NCBI RefSeq assembly: GCF_901000735.1
Contig: NC_081550.1
Span: 13,857,794 to 13,921,793, forward strand
Reading direction: 5' to 3'
DNA from: Corylus avellana
Taxonomy: Eukaryota > Streptophyta > Magnoliopsida > Fagales > Betulaceae
Length of the DNA stretch: 64,000 nt
Below, piece after piece: positions 32,874-42,858 of the stretch. The stretch's first letter is position 1, and the number at the start of each line of letters is the position of its first letter. The notes beneath the pieces are model-generated. The model was not told where the DNA came from and ran no database searches. It was given only the letters and a program-made list of their open reading frames with translations. A program made the position numbers and the translations under genes.

Positions 32874-33374
32874 AGAAGAGCTAGAAGAAGAAGACGAAGA
32901 GAAGATAAGAAGTTTTTTTTGGGTTTTTGAAGATTTGTTGGGTTTGACGTTTGGGTTTTTGATTTTTCAGGTCGATTTTTTTATTTGAGTTTTTGATTTT
33001 TTGAAGATTTTTTGGGTTTGGGTTTTTGAAAATGGAGAAAAGAAGAGAGAGAGAGAGTGAGAAAATGGAGAAAATAAGAGAGTGAGAGATGGAGAAACAA
33101 AATTGTTAAATTGGTGAAAAAAATTAAAAAATAATTATTTTAATTGAAAAATAATTTAAATTAATAAATTTTTTAATTGAAAAAAAAATTCCAGAAAAAA
33201 ATTAAAAAAATAAAAATTATTATTTTTTAATAATTTTTTAAAATTTACTAACATGTTACTGTTTGACACGTTAGTAAAAAAAATTTACTAACTCCTATGT
33301 TTTTGACCTTCAACACACGTTAGAAACCCCACGTCTGAAAACTCTAGTCAAGAAAAAAATGATTTTTTGTAGTG
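32325..33374. mobile_element. Non-autonomous CACTA transposon, 1,050 bp
   Basis: Ends CACTACAAAA and (reverse) CACTACAAAA, flanked by the 3-bp target duplication TTT (32322-32324 and 33375-33377). The first 320 bp contain about ten TGACGTG/CACGTCA motifs as subterminal repeats; a smaller set with acacgttag lies at the far end. The centre is a GAAGAA/A-rich run (32780-32890) and simple sequence, with no transposase. It must be moved by an autonomous relative. Confidence 0.88.
32775..32910. repeat. Purine-rich (GAA/A) tract
   Basis: About 135 bp almost wholly purine on the plus strand, including an A run of about 38. Internal to the CACTA element; likely length-variable. Confidence 0.85.
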
Positions 33375-33708
33375 TTTCATCTTGCTATTTTTATTTCTTT
33401 TATACTTTTCATTTTCAACTACACCTATGGGAACAAAGATTTTAAAATGTTTTAGTTTATTTTATGTTGTAATTCATTTGAATGTTTTTTTTTTTTTTTT
33501 TCATTTTTTAGAAACACGAAACAGATAATTATGCATTGAATATGATGTGAGAAGGTTTATTTGATTACATTAAATGTTGAGTAAAATATTTTGTATTCAT
33601 AAAAATATATTTTGTTTCTTTTTCTATGTTTTTTTTTTTCGAATGTTGAGAAATATATGAGTTTTAATTGTATTAAAATATAATATGTGTCACGAGTAAT
33701 TCTAGGAC
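33375..33708. other. AT-rich intergenic
   Basis: No gene. Long T runs at 33488 and 33635. Confidence 0.35.
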
Positions 33709-33846
33709 GCCTACTTGTGTTTTACTAAGAATAATGTGGCTATTAAAATCACCAGTGGGCTTGTGATTGATAATTATTGAATTTTTATCGAATGATGATT
33801 TTAATAGTCACATCATTCTTAGTAGGACACAAGTAAGACACAAAGC
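33709..33846. mobile_element. Palindromic MITE
   Basis: Left arm cttgtgttttactaagaata then gtggctattaaaatca mirrors right arm tgattttaatagtcac then attcttagtaggacacaag, with a short AT-rich centre: about 40-bp imperfect arms, nearly the whole element. Related to the MITE-like repeat at 2515. Confidence 0.65.
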
Positions 33847-34566
33847 ACCAACAATATGATAGATTCTTACTAATTTTCTTTTAATGCTTTGATAATCATA
33901 ATCTAAGTTTTATTCTTGCTATAAATATTTTTATCTTTTTATACTTCTTTTCATTTGAAACTACTCTGACAGGAACAAAGATTTTACCATGTTTTAGTTT
34001 ATATAAATTAAACTAAATTTAATGGTCTTATGTTTTAATTCATTTGTGTGTAATTGTCTCATTAAGTACATGTTCAATACAATACACTTCACATGAAAAG
34101 TATTAAAGTAAGATGGGGATGCATTTAAATTTTAAAATTAAATTAAATTAATAAAAAAATCCCGCGCAGAGCGCGGGTTATATGCTACTGCTAGTTATTT
34201 ATAATATGCGTGTAAATGGTCTATAAATTGCATTGAATATGGTTCATGATATGATAAATAAGGTTATCACATAGAATATCTTAAACTATAAAACTTGGAG
34301 TTTACAATTTAATGTTTGCGGCCAGTAATGAGTAATTTTATGAGTACAATCTTAGACATTTAGACTGATAATTAATAGAATTCTGTAATGGACAAATTGC
34401 ATGTTCCTTAAATCACTAAATCATGCATGTGTAAAATCCATTCGTTAATTTATTTTCCATTCAACAGATTTGTATATAACTCAGGGTCTTATAATATTTA
34501 CAGATATTTTTTTTTTTGGGTAAAATAGAGTTTATTAAAACAATTAAACCATAATGATTCATATAG
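33847..34566. other. AT-rich intergenic
   Basis: No gene. At 34159 the GC run cccgcgcagagcgcgggtta is a short perfect-stem hairpin (cccgcgc/gcgcggg), the typical end of Helitrons (it is followed within 20 bp by tatatgctactgctagttat, where a CTRR end ctag is present). This is only suggestive. Confidence 0.35.
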
Positions 34567-34576
34567 AGTGTATCTC

Positions 34577-34678
34577 GTCTCAAGAGGTAGCTCAATCGAT
34601 TGAAGTCCACGACTTATGAAGTGAAGGTTATCAGATCGAATTTCATTCTCTTTATGTGGGCATTTTAAAAAAAAATGA
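34577..34678 (+). mobile_element. tRNA-derived SINE
   Basis: Box A-like gaggtagctcaatcgattg and a diverged box B (agatcgaatttc), ending in A-rich sequence. Flanked by the 10-bp direct repeat agtgtatctc (34567-34576 and 34679-34688). Different from the SINE in units A and C but of the same structural type. Confidence 0.75.
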
Positions 34679-34688
34679 AGTGTATCTC

Positions 34689-35953
34689 ATAATTTCATAA
34701 ACGTGAAAATAACTGTTTGTTCAATTGTAATGAACCATATCTCATCACTAAAAACATACGATCACATATCAAAGCACCTCAAGATATTTATATCACTTCC
34801 TCGGGGATGATTTAAGGAACAAGGAAATACAAGGAGATACTTGTTTGGCCATTGTTCTCAAGAAAAAGGCAAGCAGATCAAATTTCACGGCATAAAATCT
34901 GTCAAAACATGGGAGACAATAATGACTAATGACTCAGGGACATGCAAACATTAGTTTATTGAGAATATATCTTATGGAGTTGGATCTTTCTAATTATGGC
35001 TTTTGCCTTTATTTTTCTAGCTTTTATTTTTCTTGCATGGATGGATGATGGATTAAGCTTGAATGGTTTGTTCTTCTTTTTTTTTTTCATGCAAGTTTTA
35101 AGTCGCATATTTGGTGTTAATCCAAAATTAACCAAGGGGAGTGGCTCGATCATCTCCGACTTGGAGCCCATTCATTTCAGTTTTCAAACATATGGGTATT
35201 CGGCCTGAATAGTTGAAGCCCATTTGCTATTATCAGGTTAAGCCGATTTCAGAGTTGTTACTTTGTTAGCTGAAATGTTTAAGTAGTATGAGTATTGAGG
35301 ATAAAAGATATATGGATAAAGTTGAATTGGAGGTTGGGTCTAATGGTCTATACTCGAAATAGCCCATTGTCTTTTTAGATAATTCATTTCCATATCCGTA
35401 TGTTTACCCATTCACCATTTTCCATTTTATCTTCCAGAAAATTTCCATAAATCATATTTCCATACTTCATCAAAACATCCATTAAATACATCCCAAAAAC
35501 ATAAATAGAGTTTGCATTGATGTTGTAATTTGAAAAAAAAAAAAAAAAAAAAAAAAAAACAGTCAACGTTGATGTCTTATATATATGAAAACATGAAAAA
35601 TAAATATGTTCACAAAAAATGTAATGTAAACTAAATATTGAAATTGAAGAAGATTATAATAAACTTCAAAATACTTAAAATACTTACAAATTATGAAGTG
35701 ATGGACTTGAAACTCAAATTTGAAATGCTGGAGAGCAACATGGAGTTTATGAAAAATATCTAAGAAAGTTTTTAAAGAGTATTTTTGGTTAGGCCACCCC
35801 AGATTCTTATCAGGGGTGGTCTTGGCCACCCTCGATGGCACGTGGCCATCCCATGGGGCCTCACTGGTCCACCACAAGGCCCTTCAAGGGTGGCGCGGCC
35901 ACTCATAAGATTTTATTTTTTTTTATTTTATTTTTTTTTATGTTTGAGAGAAA

Positions 35954-35987
<34 letters not shown>
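34689..35987. other. Intergenic with simple repeats
   Basis: No supported gene. A run of A at 35534-35560; a GC-rich self-complementary block at 35795-35905 (ggtggcc motifs as at 29690); a (TA)n tract at 35959-35987 running into the gap. None of the upstream exons expected for the sugar transporter are seen. Confidence 0.5.
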
Positions 35988-36087
35988 NNNNNNNNNNNNN
36001 NNNNNNNNNNNNNNNNNNNNNNNNNNNNNNNNNNNNNNNNNNNNNNNNNNNNNNNNNNNNNNNNNNNNNNNNNNNNNNNNNNNNNNN
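35988..36087. other. Assembly gap (100 N)
   Basis: Run of 100 N after a (TA)n tract and directly before the first recognisable sugar transporter exon. Confidence 0.99.
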
Positions 36088-36088
36088 A

Positions 36089-37584
36089 TCTGAGGGCAGT
36101 TTCTTGGAGGTCTTTCAAGGCCCAAGTTTGAAAGCCTTTCTGATCGGTGGAGGTTTGGTCCTTTTTCAACAGGTATTTCTTCCTTTTTGCTGCTATGAAT
36201 TTGTTTTTACATTTATCTTTAAACTCAAGTTCAAAGAAGCATGTAATGAAGAAATGTGGATTTTTTCTTGTTGGTAAGCCAATGCACCACCTGACTGTGA
36301 CAGATATAACTGGGCAACCAAGTGTTCTATATTATGCAGGTTCAATACTTCAGGTACGTCATGGTTGAACTCAAGTCTGTTCTTTGGATAAAATGCTATC
36401 CCTTTATCTCATTTTTCCTAATGTAATGATATTCTTTGTGATTCTGATATTCAAGACTGCTGGATTCTCTGCAGCCTCTGATGCTACCCGAGTTTCAGTT
36501 GTAATTGGTGTGTTCAAAGTATGTTTAATAATGTTCCCATGATGTCTTTGAACATGGGGGAAAGAGTCTCCCTGCCTTTATACCTCCTGGTAATGCTAAT
36601 AATGATTCATTTGTGATTGTTTTCCTCCTTCAGTTACTGATGACATGGGTAGCTATCCTAAAAGTAGATAATCTTGGGAGAAGACCCCTGCTAATTGGAG
36701 GTGTCAGCGGCATTGTATGCATCAAATGACTATCAATCTACTACGTATCATGCATTATTCAATGTTTATTTATAAAGAAACATGATGAAAGCTTGACTAT
36801 GTTTTTCTTTAAATTACCACAGGCTGTTTCTTTACTTCTACTTTCTGCTTATTATAAATTTCTTGGAGGATTCCCTTTTGTTGCTGTAGCTGGTCTTCTT
36901 CTCTATGTTGGTTGCTACCAGGTAACCATTTTCTCTTTTAAATGTTGGAATTTACTGCACTATTTCGTTCGAATATAACAATAAGGAGCACGTCTATTGT
37001 GGCTGAATTTCATTTTCTAACATCCATAGAAAATTCTATGTTAGAGAGCTACCTTGAGTTTTAGAATTTTCTGGGAAAAAGAAAGAAAAATGAAAGGGAA
37101 AGCAGTTAATACCTGATGAGTAGTGACAATTTTTTCTTCCTGACACGGTTGATGGGAATTTCTATTCATCATTAGATTTCTGTTCTTTGAATGGTCTTTC
37201 AGATATCATTTGGGCCGATCAGTTGGCTTATGGTGTCGGAGATATTCCCAATCCGGACAAGAGGGCGAGGGATCAGTCTAGCAGTTCTTACTAACTTTGG
37301 TTCAAATGCCCTTGTGACCTTTGCTTTCTTACCATTGAAGGTATTGATTTGCTTTTATCAATCCATTTCTTTCAAAGCTGGTATCTCATTGTTCATAGTT
37401 TTCATTCTCCTGTGATTGATTGAATATGGAATTCTGCTAAATATTGCAGGAGCTTCTAGGAGCGGAAAACCTCTTCCTTCTTTTCGGGGCTATTGCTTTG
37501 TTGTCACTTGTGTTTGTAGTGCTCCTTGTCCCAGAGACCAAAGGTTTGAGCTTGGAAGAGATTGAGACCAAAATTTCGAAGTGA
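36089..37584 (+). pseudogene. Plastid D-xylose-proton-symporter-like sugar transporter, last seven exons
   Basis: 3' part of an MFS sugar porter. Exons: 36089-36172, 36304-36353, 36456-36518, 36634-36714, 36823-36921, 37203-37340, 37450-37584, all with GT-AG borders. Joined reading: LEVFQGPSLKAFLIGGGLVL, FQQ|ITGQPSVLYYAGSILQ, TAGFSAASDATRVSVV, LGRRPLLIGGVSG, LLLYVGCYQ, ISFGPISWLMVSEIFP, RGRGISLAVLTNFGSNALVT, LLVPETKGLSLEEIETK. Helices 7-12 with LGRR and PETKG signatures. It resembles the Arabidopsis chloroplast xylose-symporter-like 3 type by memory. About 215 of roughly 550 residues. Exon 2 has two extra bases (AT) after its acceptor, which shifts the frame into TAA. 5' exons are missing. 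Confidence 0.8.
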
Positions 37585-37941
37585 AAGCTCGTATCTGTCG
37601 AAATGAATAGGTGAGCTTCCAATACGCCAAGAATTTTGGTTACTCTGTAGACTTGTATCCTGGCATGGCAATGGAAGATCGTCTCCTTTAAACTTCATCA
37701 ATCTATCTGTCTTATAATTTCATAAAAGCAATCTTATTATTGTACATTATTAATGAAGGTCATCAAGAAGTTGCAACTTCAGGTAAAGGCTTTTCAGGTA
37801 GAATACTACTGGGCTTTCATTAACTAGATTAGAATCTTGGTGCGAGTGAACCAGAGATTAAATACTATACTTGATATTGTCCAAAGGCATAAAGAGAAAG
37901 AAAAGAAATCTGTTTTGACTTAGGAGATGAACTAGCCGTAG
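37585..37941. other. 3' flank of the transporter remnant
   Basis: Probably its 3' UTR (aataaaag-like run cataaaagcaatcttatta at 37720). No other feature seen. Confidence 0.4.
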
Positions 37942-39214
37942 TTTGTAGTGCTCTTTCAGGACCAGATTTATGGATCAAAACCCATTTGCTTGGAGCTCTG
38001 GGTTGGACCTCTTAGATTCCAAAGATCCCAAATTCAAAGATCAAAATCAGATTTAGAAGAAAAAAAAAAAAAACAATTTACCAGTTTAATTGGGAAGATT
38101 AATCTGATAAACTTATGAGTTCGGGCCTTGTAACCCAAATTATGACGGATCATCACCCTGCTAACACCATATTAATTTTGTGAAGTTCCATTGATCATCA
38201 TTTCGACACTAAAATTATATCCATTAAAATTGCTGAGTGCATTCACTCTCATTCATCTGACTATTATAGTGAGAAATAGGGTAAGCAGCCGACACAACAA
38301 ATCTATGTTAATAGATTCTTGAAACTATAGCGCATAAGAGTAACTCTAGTCATAGAGGTTATTTTTGCTACTCAAAACACGCATTGTTTTCATTTAGCTA
38401 CTAGCTTTTTAATACAAACTCCACCATATTATCAATTTACTATCTACTTTCTCTAAATATTATTTTTAATTATTTTTTCCACTTCTCTCCCTCACTGTCC
38501 AGTCTGAATCCTACACCCAAAACAACCCATCTGGACTTCGATTCCTTATCGAGGATGGAGTTTCTACAAAGCTATATGTGATTACCCAACACACCGAGAA
38601 TTTTGACTGCAGTAAAGATTTTACTCCTAATGCATCAATGTGACATTCACTTTATACTTGAGTTTGCGATTATGTTAGGATTTTGTATCAATTTAGTAAG
38701 ACCTTTCGGAGTTTTACATAATTTCATTTGGCAGTGTTATAAAGCAATGACAACTCCAGTAGTCCGTTTAGCGCATTGTATTTGTACAAACACATTAATC
38801 AAAAGTTACACATAGCATGATCAAGATAAATTATCGTGATTGATGTGTTAAAGTCTTATCAAATGGAATACACAATCCTATTACTGGCCCCAAATATTAA
38901 ATTGTAATCAAGGTTTATGGTTTAAGACATTCTGTGTGATAATCTCATTAATCACACGATAAATTATATTCAATGCAATTTATGGACCACTTATATGTAT
39001 ATTCTGAATAATAATCTCAAATGATAAACATGTAAATATGTTATATGCCCAATGCTCACAAATATATGAGTGAATAAACTACTTTATTTTATTTAAATCA
39101 AAATCTCCTACAAAAGAATTGGAATTTAGGGGCACTATAAGCTACCACCTCTCGGGATTAAATCAGTGGTAGACATGGAAGGAGCAGAAACTTGGGAAAA
39201 AAGAAATGACGTGA
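37942..39214 (-). repeat. Right arm of the >1.1-kb inverted repeat
   Basis: Reverse complement of 30657-31797. Begins inside at gctctttcaggaccagattt and extends to the LecRK coding tail. It includes gggcactataagctac at 39130, mirrored at 30757. Confidence 0.85.
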
Positions 39215-39492
39215 AATCAAATGATTCATTACTTTTAAATGAACGAAAAGAAGCACTGTCATGTAGTAATTCACCCATATCAGCATCACCATCCAAAAAC
39301 TGCACCGCTTGCTTCATGCTAGGCCTAGCAGCTAGTATTGAATGTGAGCAAAACTGGCCTAGTTTCAAAACCAATTCCTTTTCCTCCACCACATAATTAC
39401 CTTCCAATCTTGGATCATTAGCATTAAGGATCTCCTTTTCTCCAGCACTCAGAGACCCAATCAACCAAACTTACTCGTCCAGGCAATCCCCA
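39135..39492 (-). pseudogene. LecRK C-terminal fragment 2
   Basis: Minus strand: GLPGRV-LVDWVSECWRKG, then, after a 2-bp deletion relative to the intact gene (ggagatcctt against ggacatatcctt), ILNANDPRLEGNYVVEEKEL, LAARPSMKQAVQFLDGDADM and FTSFLFSQVSAPSMSTTD up to a stop. About 118 residues of kinase lobe C and tail. The frameshift and missing body make it a pseudogene. Confidence 0.85.
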
Positions 39493-39940
39493 TACCGCTA
39501 TATCAGCCACGCCAGCACCTCTGCTACGTCAGCACATCGGCCACGTCAGTGCCTCTGCCATGCCAGCACCTTGTCAGGCTTGACTTTTCTTGTGTTGACT
39601 CTTGACTTTGACTTCTTTTAGTGTTGACTTTTGAGTTTGACTTCTTTCAATGTTGACTGTTGATTTTGATCGGACTCAAAGTTGACCAGGTGTTTTCTGT
39701 TCAATTTTTCATCCTCATTTCAAATTTGTTTGTTTTTTTTTTTTTTGCTTTTGGTATCTCTATATGGCACAAAATGAGATTTTTTTACTTTAAGGCGTTT
39801 GTTTTATGCGGTTCGAGTCGGTTCATGCATTGTTCAATTTGGTTCCACAGCCTTTTTCGGTGTAGTTCAACTCGGTTCAATCTTCTTGCGGTGGGCACTT
39901 TCGAGTCAGACCAATCTTTCCTCTGGTCCATGGGTTTTTG
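39493..39940. repeat. Short-period repeats, retroelement-like
   Basis: 39505-39590 has variants of cacgtcagcacctctgcc; 39590-39680 has variants of gttgacttt(t/g)gactttgac. Related in reverse to 14560-14730. No gene. Confidence 0.5.
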
Positions 39941-40396
39941 TGTAACAACCCAGTTTCATATTGGAAAGATGAGAAGAAGTCCACATAAAGTCGGTGGTTT
40001 ATAAATATAGTCATGGGTGGTTTATCTAAGGAAGCTTCAAATTGACTAGTCATTTTGGGGTGATAGAGGAGATGTAGCTAACACTTTTCCTTGGGTTGTT
40101 ACAAATGGTATAACGCCAGGTCTTGTGGTACTGGAGCATTATATGACATGGCCCTGGCGAGGACGTCAGAAATTTAAGAGGGAGAATTTGTAACAACCTG
40201 GTCTCACATTGGGAAGATGAGAAGAAGCCCACATAGAATGGGTGGTTTATAAAGATAGTCATGGGTGCTAAATCCCACATTGCCTAGTTACTAGGTGAAA
40301 CTGGACTTTATAATGAATTCTAGGGAAGCTTCAAATTGACTAGTCCTTTAGGGTGATAGTGTAGATGTAACTAGCACTTTTTCCTGGGTCGTTACA
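39941..40396 (+). mobile_element. TRIM retrotransposon, 456 bp
   Basis: Two direct LTRs: 39941-40103 and 40189-40396, both starting TGTAACAACC and ending (T/C)GTTACA. The first lacks about 45 bp present in the second. The 85-bp interior starts with a primer-site-like aatggtataacgcc (tRNA-Met type tggtat...) and ends with a purine tract aagagggagaatt directly before the second LTR. Too small to code: terminal-repeat retrotransposon in miniature. No clear target duplication. Confidence 0.78.
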
Positions 40397-40876
40397 TTTC
40401 TGGCCAAACAAGCCCCTTCAACCGGCCCACTTATGCCTTTGCAGCCGCTATCACTGGTCACTGCAGCCTCTTCTTAGGCCATTGATCCATTACTAGTCAG
40501 AATTTTTGGGTCAAACCTTTCAACGGTCCACTGGTTTTCGGGTGTGATTATCCCCTTCAACCGGCCCTATTTAGTTCAGCCGACTAGGAGAGATGGCCTT
40601 ACTTAGCTCACCTGACTAGGCAAGACGACTCTACTTAGCTCATTCGACCAGGCGAGATAGTCCATTACTAGTATATGGTTTTCCAGTTCAAATGCATGCC
40701 TTAATTCAATCAAGGCCCAAGGCCCATTATAGCAGCAGAATCTACTATTGCATACTAGCAACTTTTATGGCGTCACTCGGCAACTCTTTCGGCACAAGCA
40801 ACTTTTTCGACGAATTCATCTTTCTCTTCCTTTCTTTTTCTCAATCTCAAGCTTACACTTTGAGTTTGAGGGGGGA
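40397..40876 (+). mobile_element. Retroelement internal 3' region with PPT
   Basis: No recognisable domain. Ends in tttgaggggggа-type purine tract (40865-40876, plus strand tttgagggggga) abutting the LTR at 40877. Includes repeated gccgactagg(c/a)gaga motifs at 40575-40660. Confidence 0.55.
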
Positions 40877-41114
40877 TGTTATAATATTTTATATTATTCT
40901 CTAGGGTTTATTGCCTTTCCTATTAGGGTTTATTTCTTACCTTAATTAGTCTAGGTTTTAATGTTTATCACTCATAACCTCTCTATATATAGAGGCTTCT
41001 GTATTCGCATCAATCAATCAGACTCAATATAGAAGAAATATAGTCTATTCTATGCTTCCGCTCTCTCTCTCTCTCCTTCTTCCGCTCGCAATCTATTCAA
41101 TAATATATTTAACA
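40877..41114 (+). repeat. LTR, 238 bp
   Basis: TGTTATAAT...TTTAACA, preceded by a purine tract, with a TATA-like ctctatatatagagg and a CT-rich leader (gctctctctctctctcc). Its second half recurs at 42298-42433. Confidence 0.7.
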
Positions 41115-41992
41115 ATCTGATACCACATCAACGGTCTAATGGCTTTCGAGTACATTAGCAAACCGGCAGAAAATCGTCCAACCACAATATCATTGACCGT
41201 AATCAAATAAATGGCCATAATTCATTTGCGTTCACTCTGCTCAGTTTTCATCAAAATTATGGAAAATCATTTTCACAAAGAACATACCAAAATTCTTAGC
41301 AATCAAATTTTCATGAAACCTTGACATGTAAACTGTTGAAATTATACTGATGATGGAGAATATTGAACGGAAGTAAGATAAAAAATAAACACAAAGAACT
41401 TATAGGTGGTTTGGTGTTAGACACCTACGTCCCCCACTCGGAATACCTTTAAGGGCTACATTATGCTTATTAACTTGATTTGTCTACAATACAAACGTCC
41501 CTATTTATAGGGTAATGTCTAAATATAATTATTGTAATCAAATTCCCTTGATTTGATTACAATCTCAATATTTGATTACAATTAACCCATAAATAGAGAA
41601 TATTTGATATCAGCATAATTATGGAATATACGAAAAATATTATATATTTTTCATATATTCTAACATAAACATTAGAAAATAATTTTTCTCACTTCATCCT
41701 CTCAAGTTACATCACGCTACATTTTCTTATTAACCTATAAGTACTCCGCTTCATCAATGCAATAGTTCATTAAATAGGAAACTATTTCTCTTAATTAACC
41801 AACAATTTTATAAGATTAGAATTAAATAACATTAAAAGTCTAATTAATTTTCATATGTGCCATGCAATATGGGACATTAAATTATTACATTTGAAACCTA
41901 GACGGTATAGTGCAAGTTTCTTCTTTCTCTTCTCTCCAACCTCCAAGTGATCTATAGGCGTTCTATATATGTGGCACGAGACAGCCAATTCA
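41115..41992. other. Intergenic, probable retroelement remnants
   Basis: 41340-41670 has an LTR-like composition (ggtggtttggtgttagacacc, tttatagggtaatgtct) but no paired repeat was found. No gene. Confidence 0.35.
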
Positions 41993-42297
41993 ACGACCAA
42001 CTCTTAGGATTGAATCAGTGCTAGACATGGAAGAGGAAGGTGCATAAGCCTGGGAAAAAGGAAAAGACATGAAATCGGATGCTTCATTACTTGTAGATGC
42101 ACCAAAAGAAGCGTTGTCATGTGGTAATTCCTGCAGATCAACATCACCATCCAAAAACTGCATCACTTGCTTCATGCTAGGCCTTGCAGCTGGTATTGCA
42201 TGTGAGCAAAGCAAGCCTAGTTACAAAATCAACACCATTTCCTCCACCACATAATTATTCCCTTCCAATCTTGGATCGCTACCATCAAGGATAGCTC
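41993..42297 (-). pseudogene. LecRK C-terminal fragment 3
   Basis: Minus strand: GSDPRLEGNNYVVEEMVLIL, stop, LGLLCSHAIPAARPSMKQVM, QFLDGDVDLQELPHDNAS, ending FSQAYAPSSSMSSTDSILRV and a stop. An in-frame TAA lies between LIL and LGL, and an Asn is inserted before YVVEE. The fragment is cut at 42297 by LTR sequence. Its 3' flank (cagccaattcaacgacc) matches that of the intact gene (42850), so it descends from the same subtype. Confidence 0.85.
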
Positions 42298-42433
42298 CTC
42301 TTTATATATAGAGGTCTTTGTATTCACATGAATCAATCAGACTTAATATAGAAGAGATGTAGTCTATTATATGTTTCTGCTCTCTCTCTCTTCTCTCTCT
42401 CCTTATTCCGCTCACAATATATTCAACAATATA
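42298..42433 (+). repeat. Partial LTR, copy of 40980-41114
   Basis: Starts ctctttatatatagaggtc and ends caatatatttaaca, as the second half of the LTR at 40877. Truncated at its 5' side at the LecRK fragment border. Confidence 0.6.
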
Positions 42434-42858
42434 TTTAACACTTTGATACCACGTTGATAAGAACAATAGATTGATAAATGAACTCCAATTAGGACTGGTG
42501 ACAAACCTTTAATACAATTCTCAAGGAATATCTATGTTGCTCCTCTCCTTGTCTTATATATACTACGATTAGTAACGAAATAATAACAAGGAAAAAACAA
42601 GATTTAAGAGCTTAGCTATTGATAGACGTAATACATAAGATGAGATAAAGATAACACAACTAAGAGAACTACGGCTAGGATAGATAATCTTTGCATTGAT
42701 CCTTCTCTTCCTTGATAATCTCCTTAGCAATCTGATCATCTGCTGCTTCCCTCATACCCTCGTATCGTGGAATAGGATCATGAGGTTGCCCGAGTGTCCT
42801 ACGTGGAGTGCTATGATCACTACCCATGCATGAGACGAGACGAGTCGAAACAGCCAAT
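42434..42858. other. 3' flank of the LecRK gene
   Basis: Includes ctttgataccacgttgataag, which on the minus strand reads as an LTR end followed by a tggtatcaaag primer-site variant. No supported gene. The LecRK 3' UTR must lie here. Confidence 0.4.

Noticed and set aside
35955..35987. TATA-rich promoter for the sugar transporter
   Set aside because: A simple (TA)n run next to a gap; the transporter lacks its 5' exons, so no start lies here.
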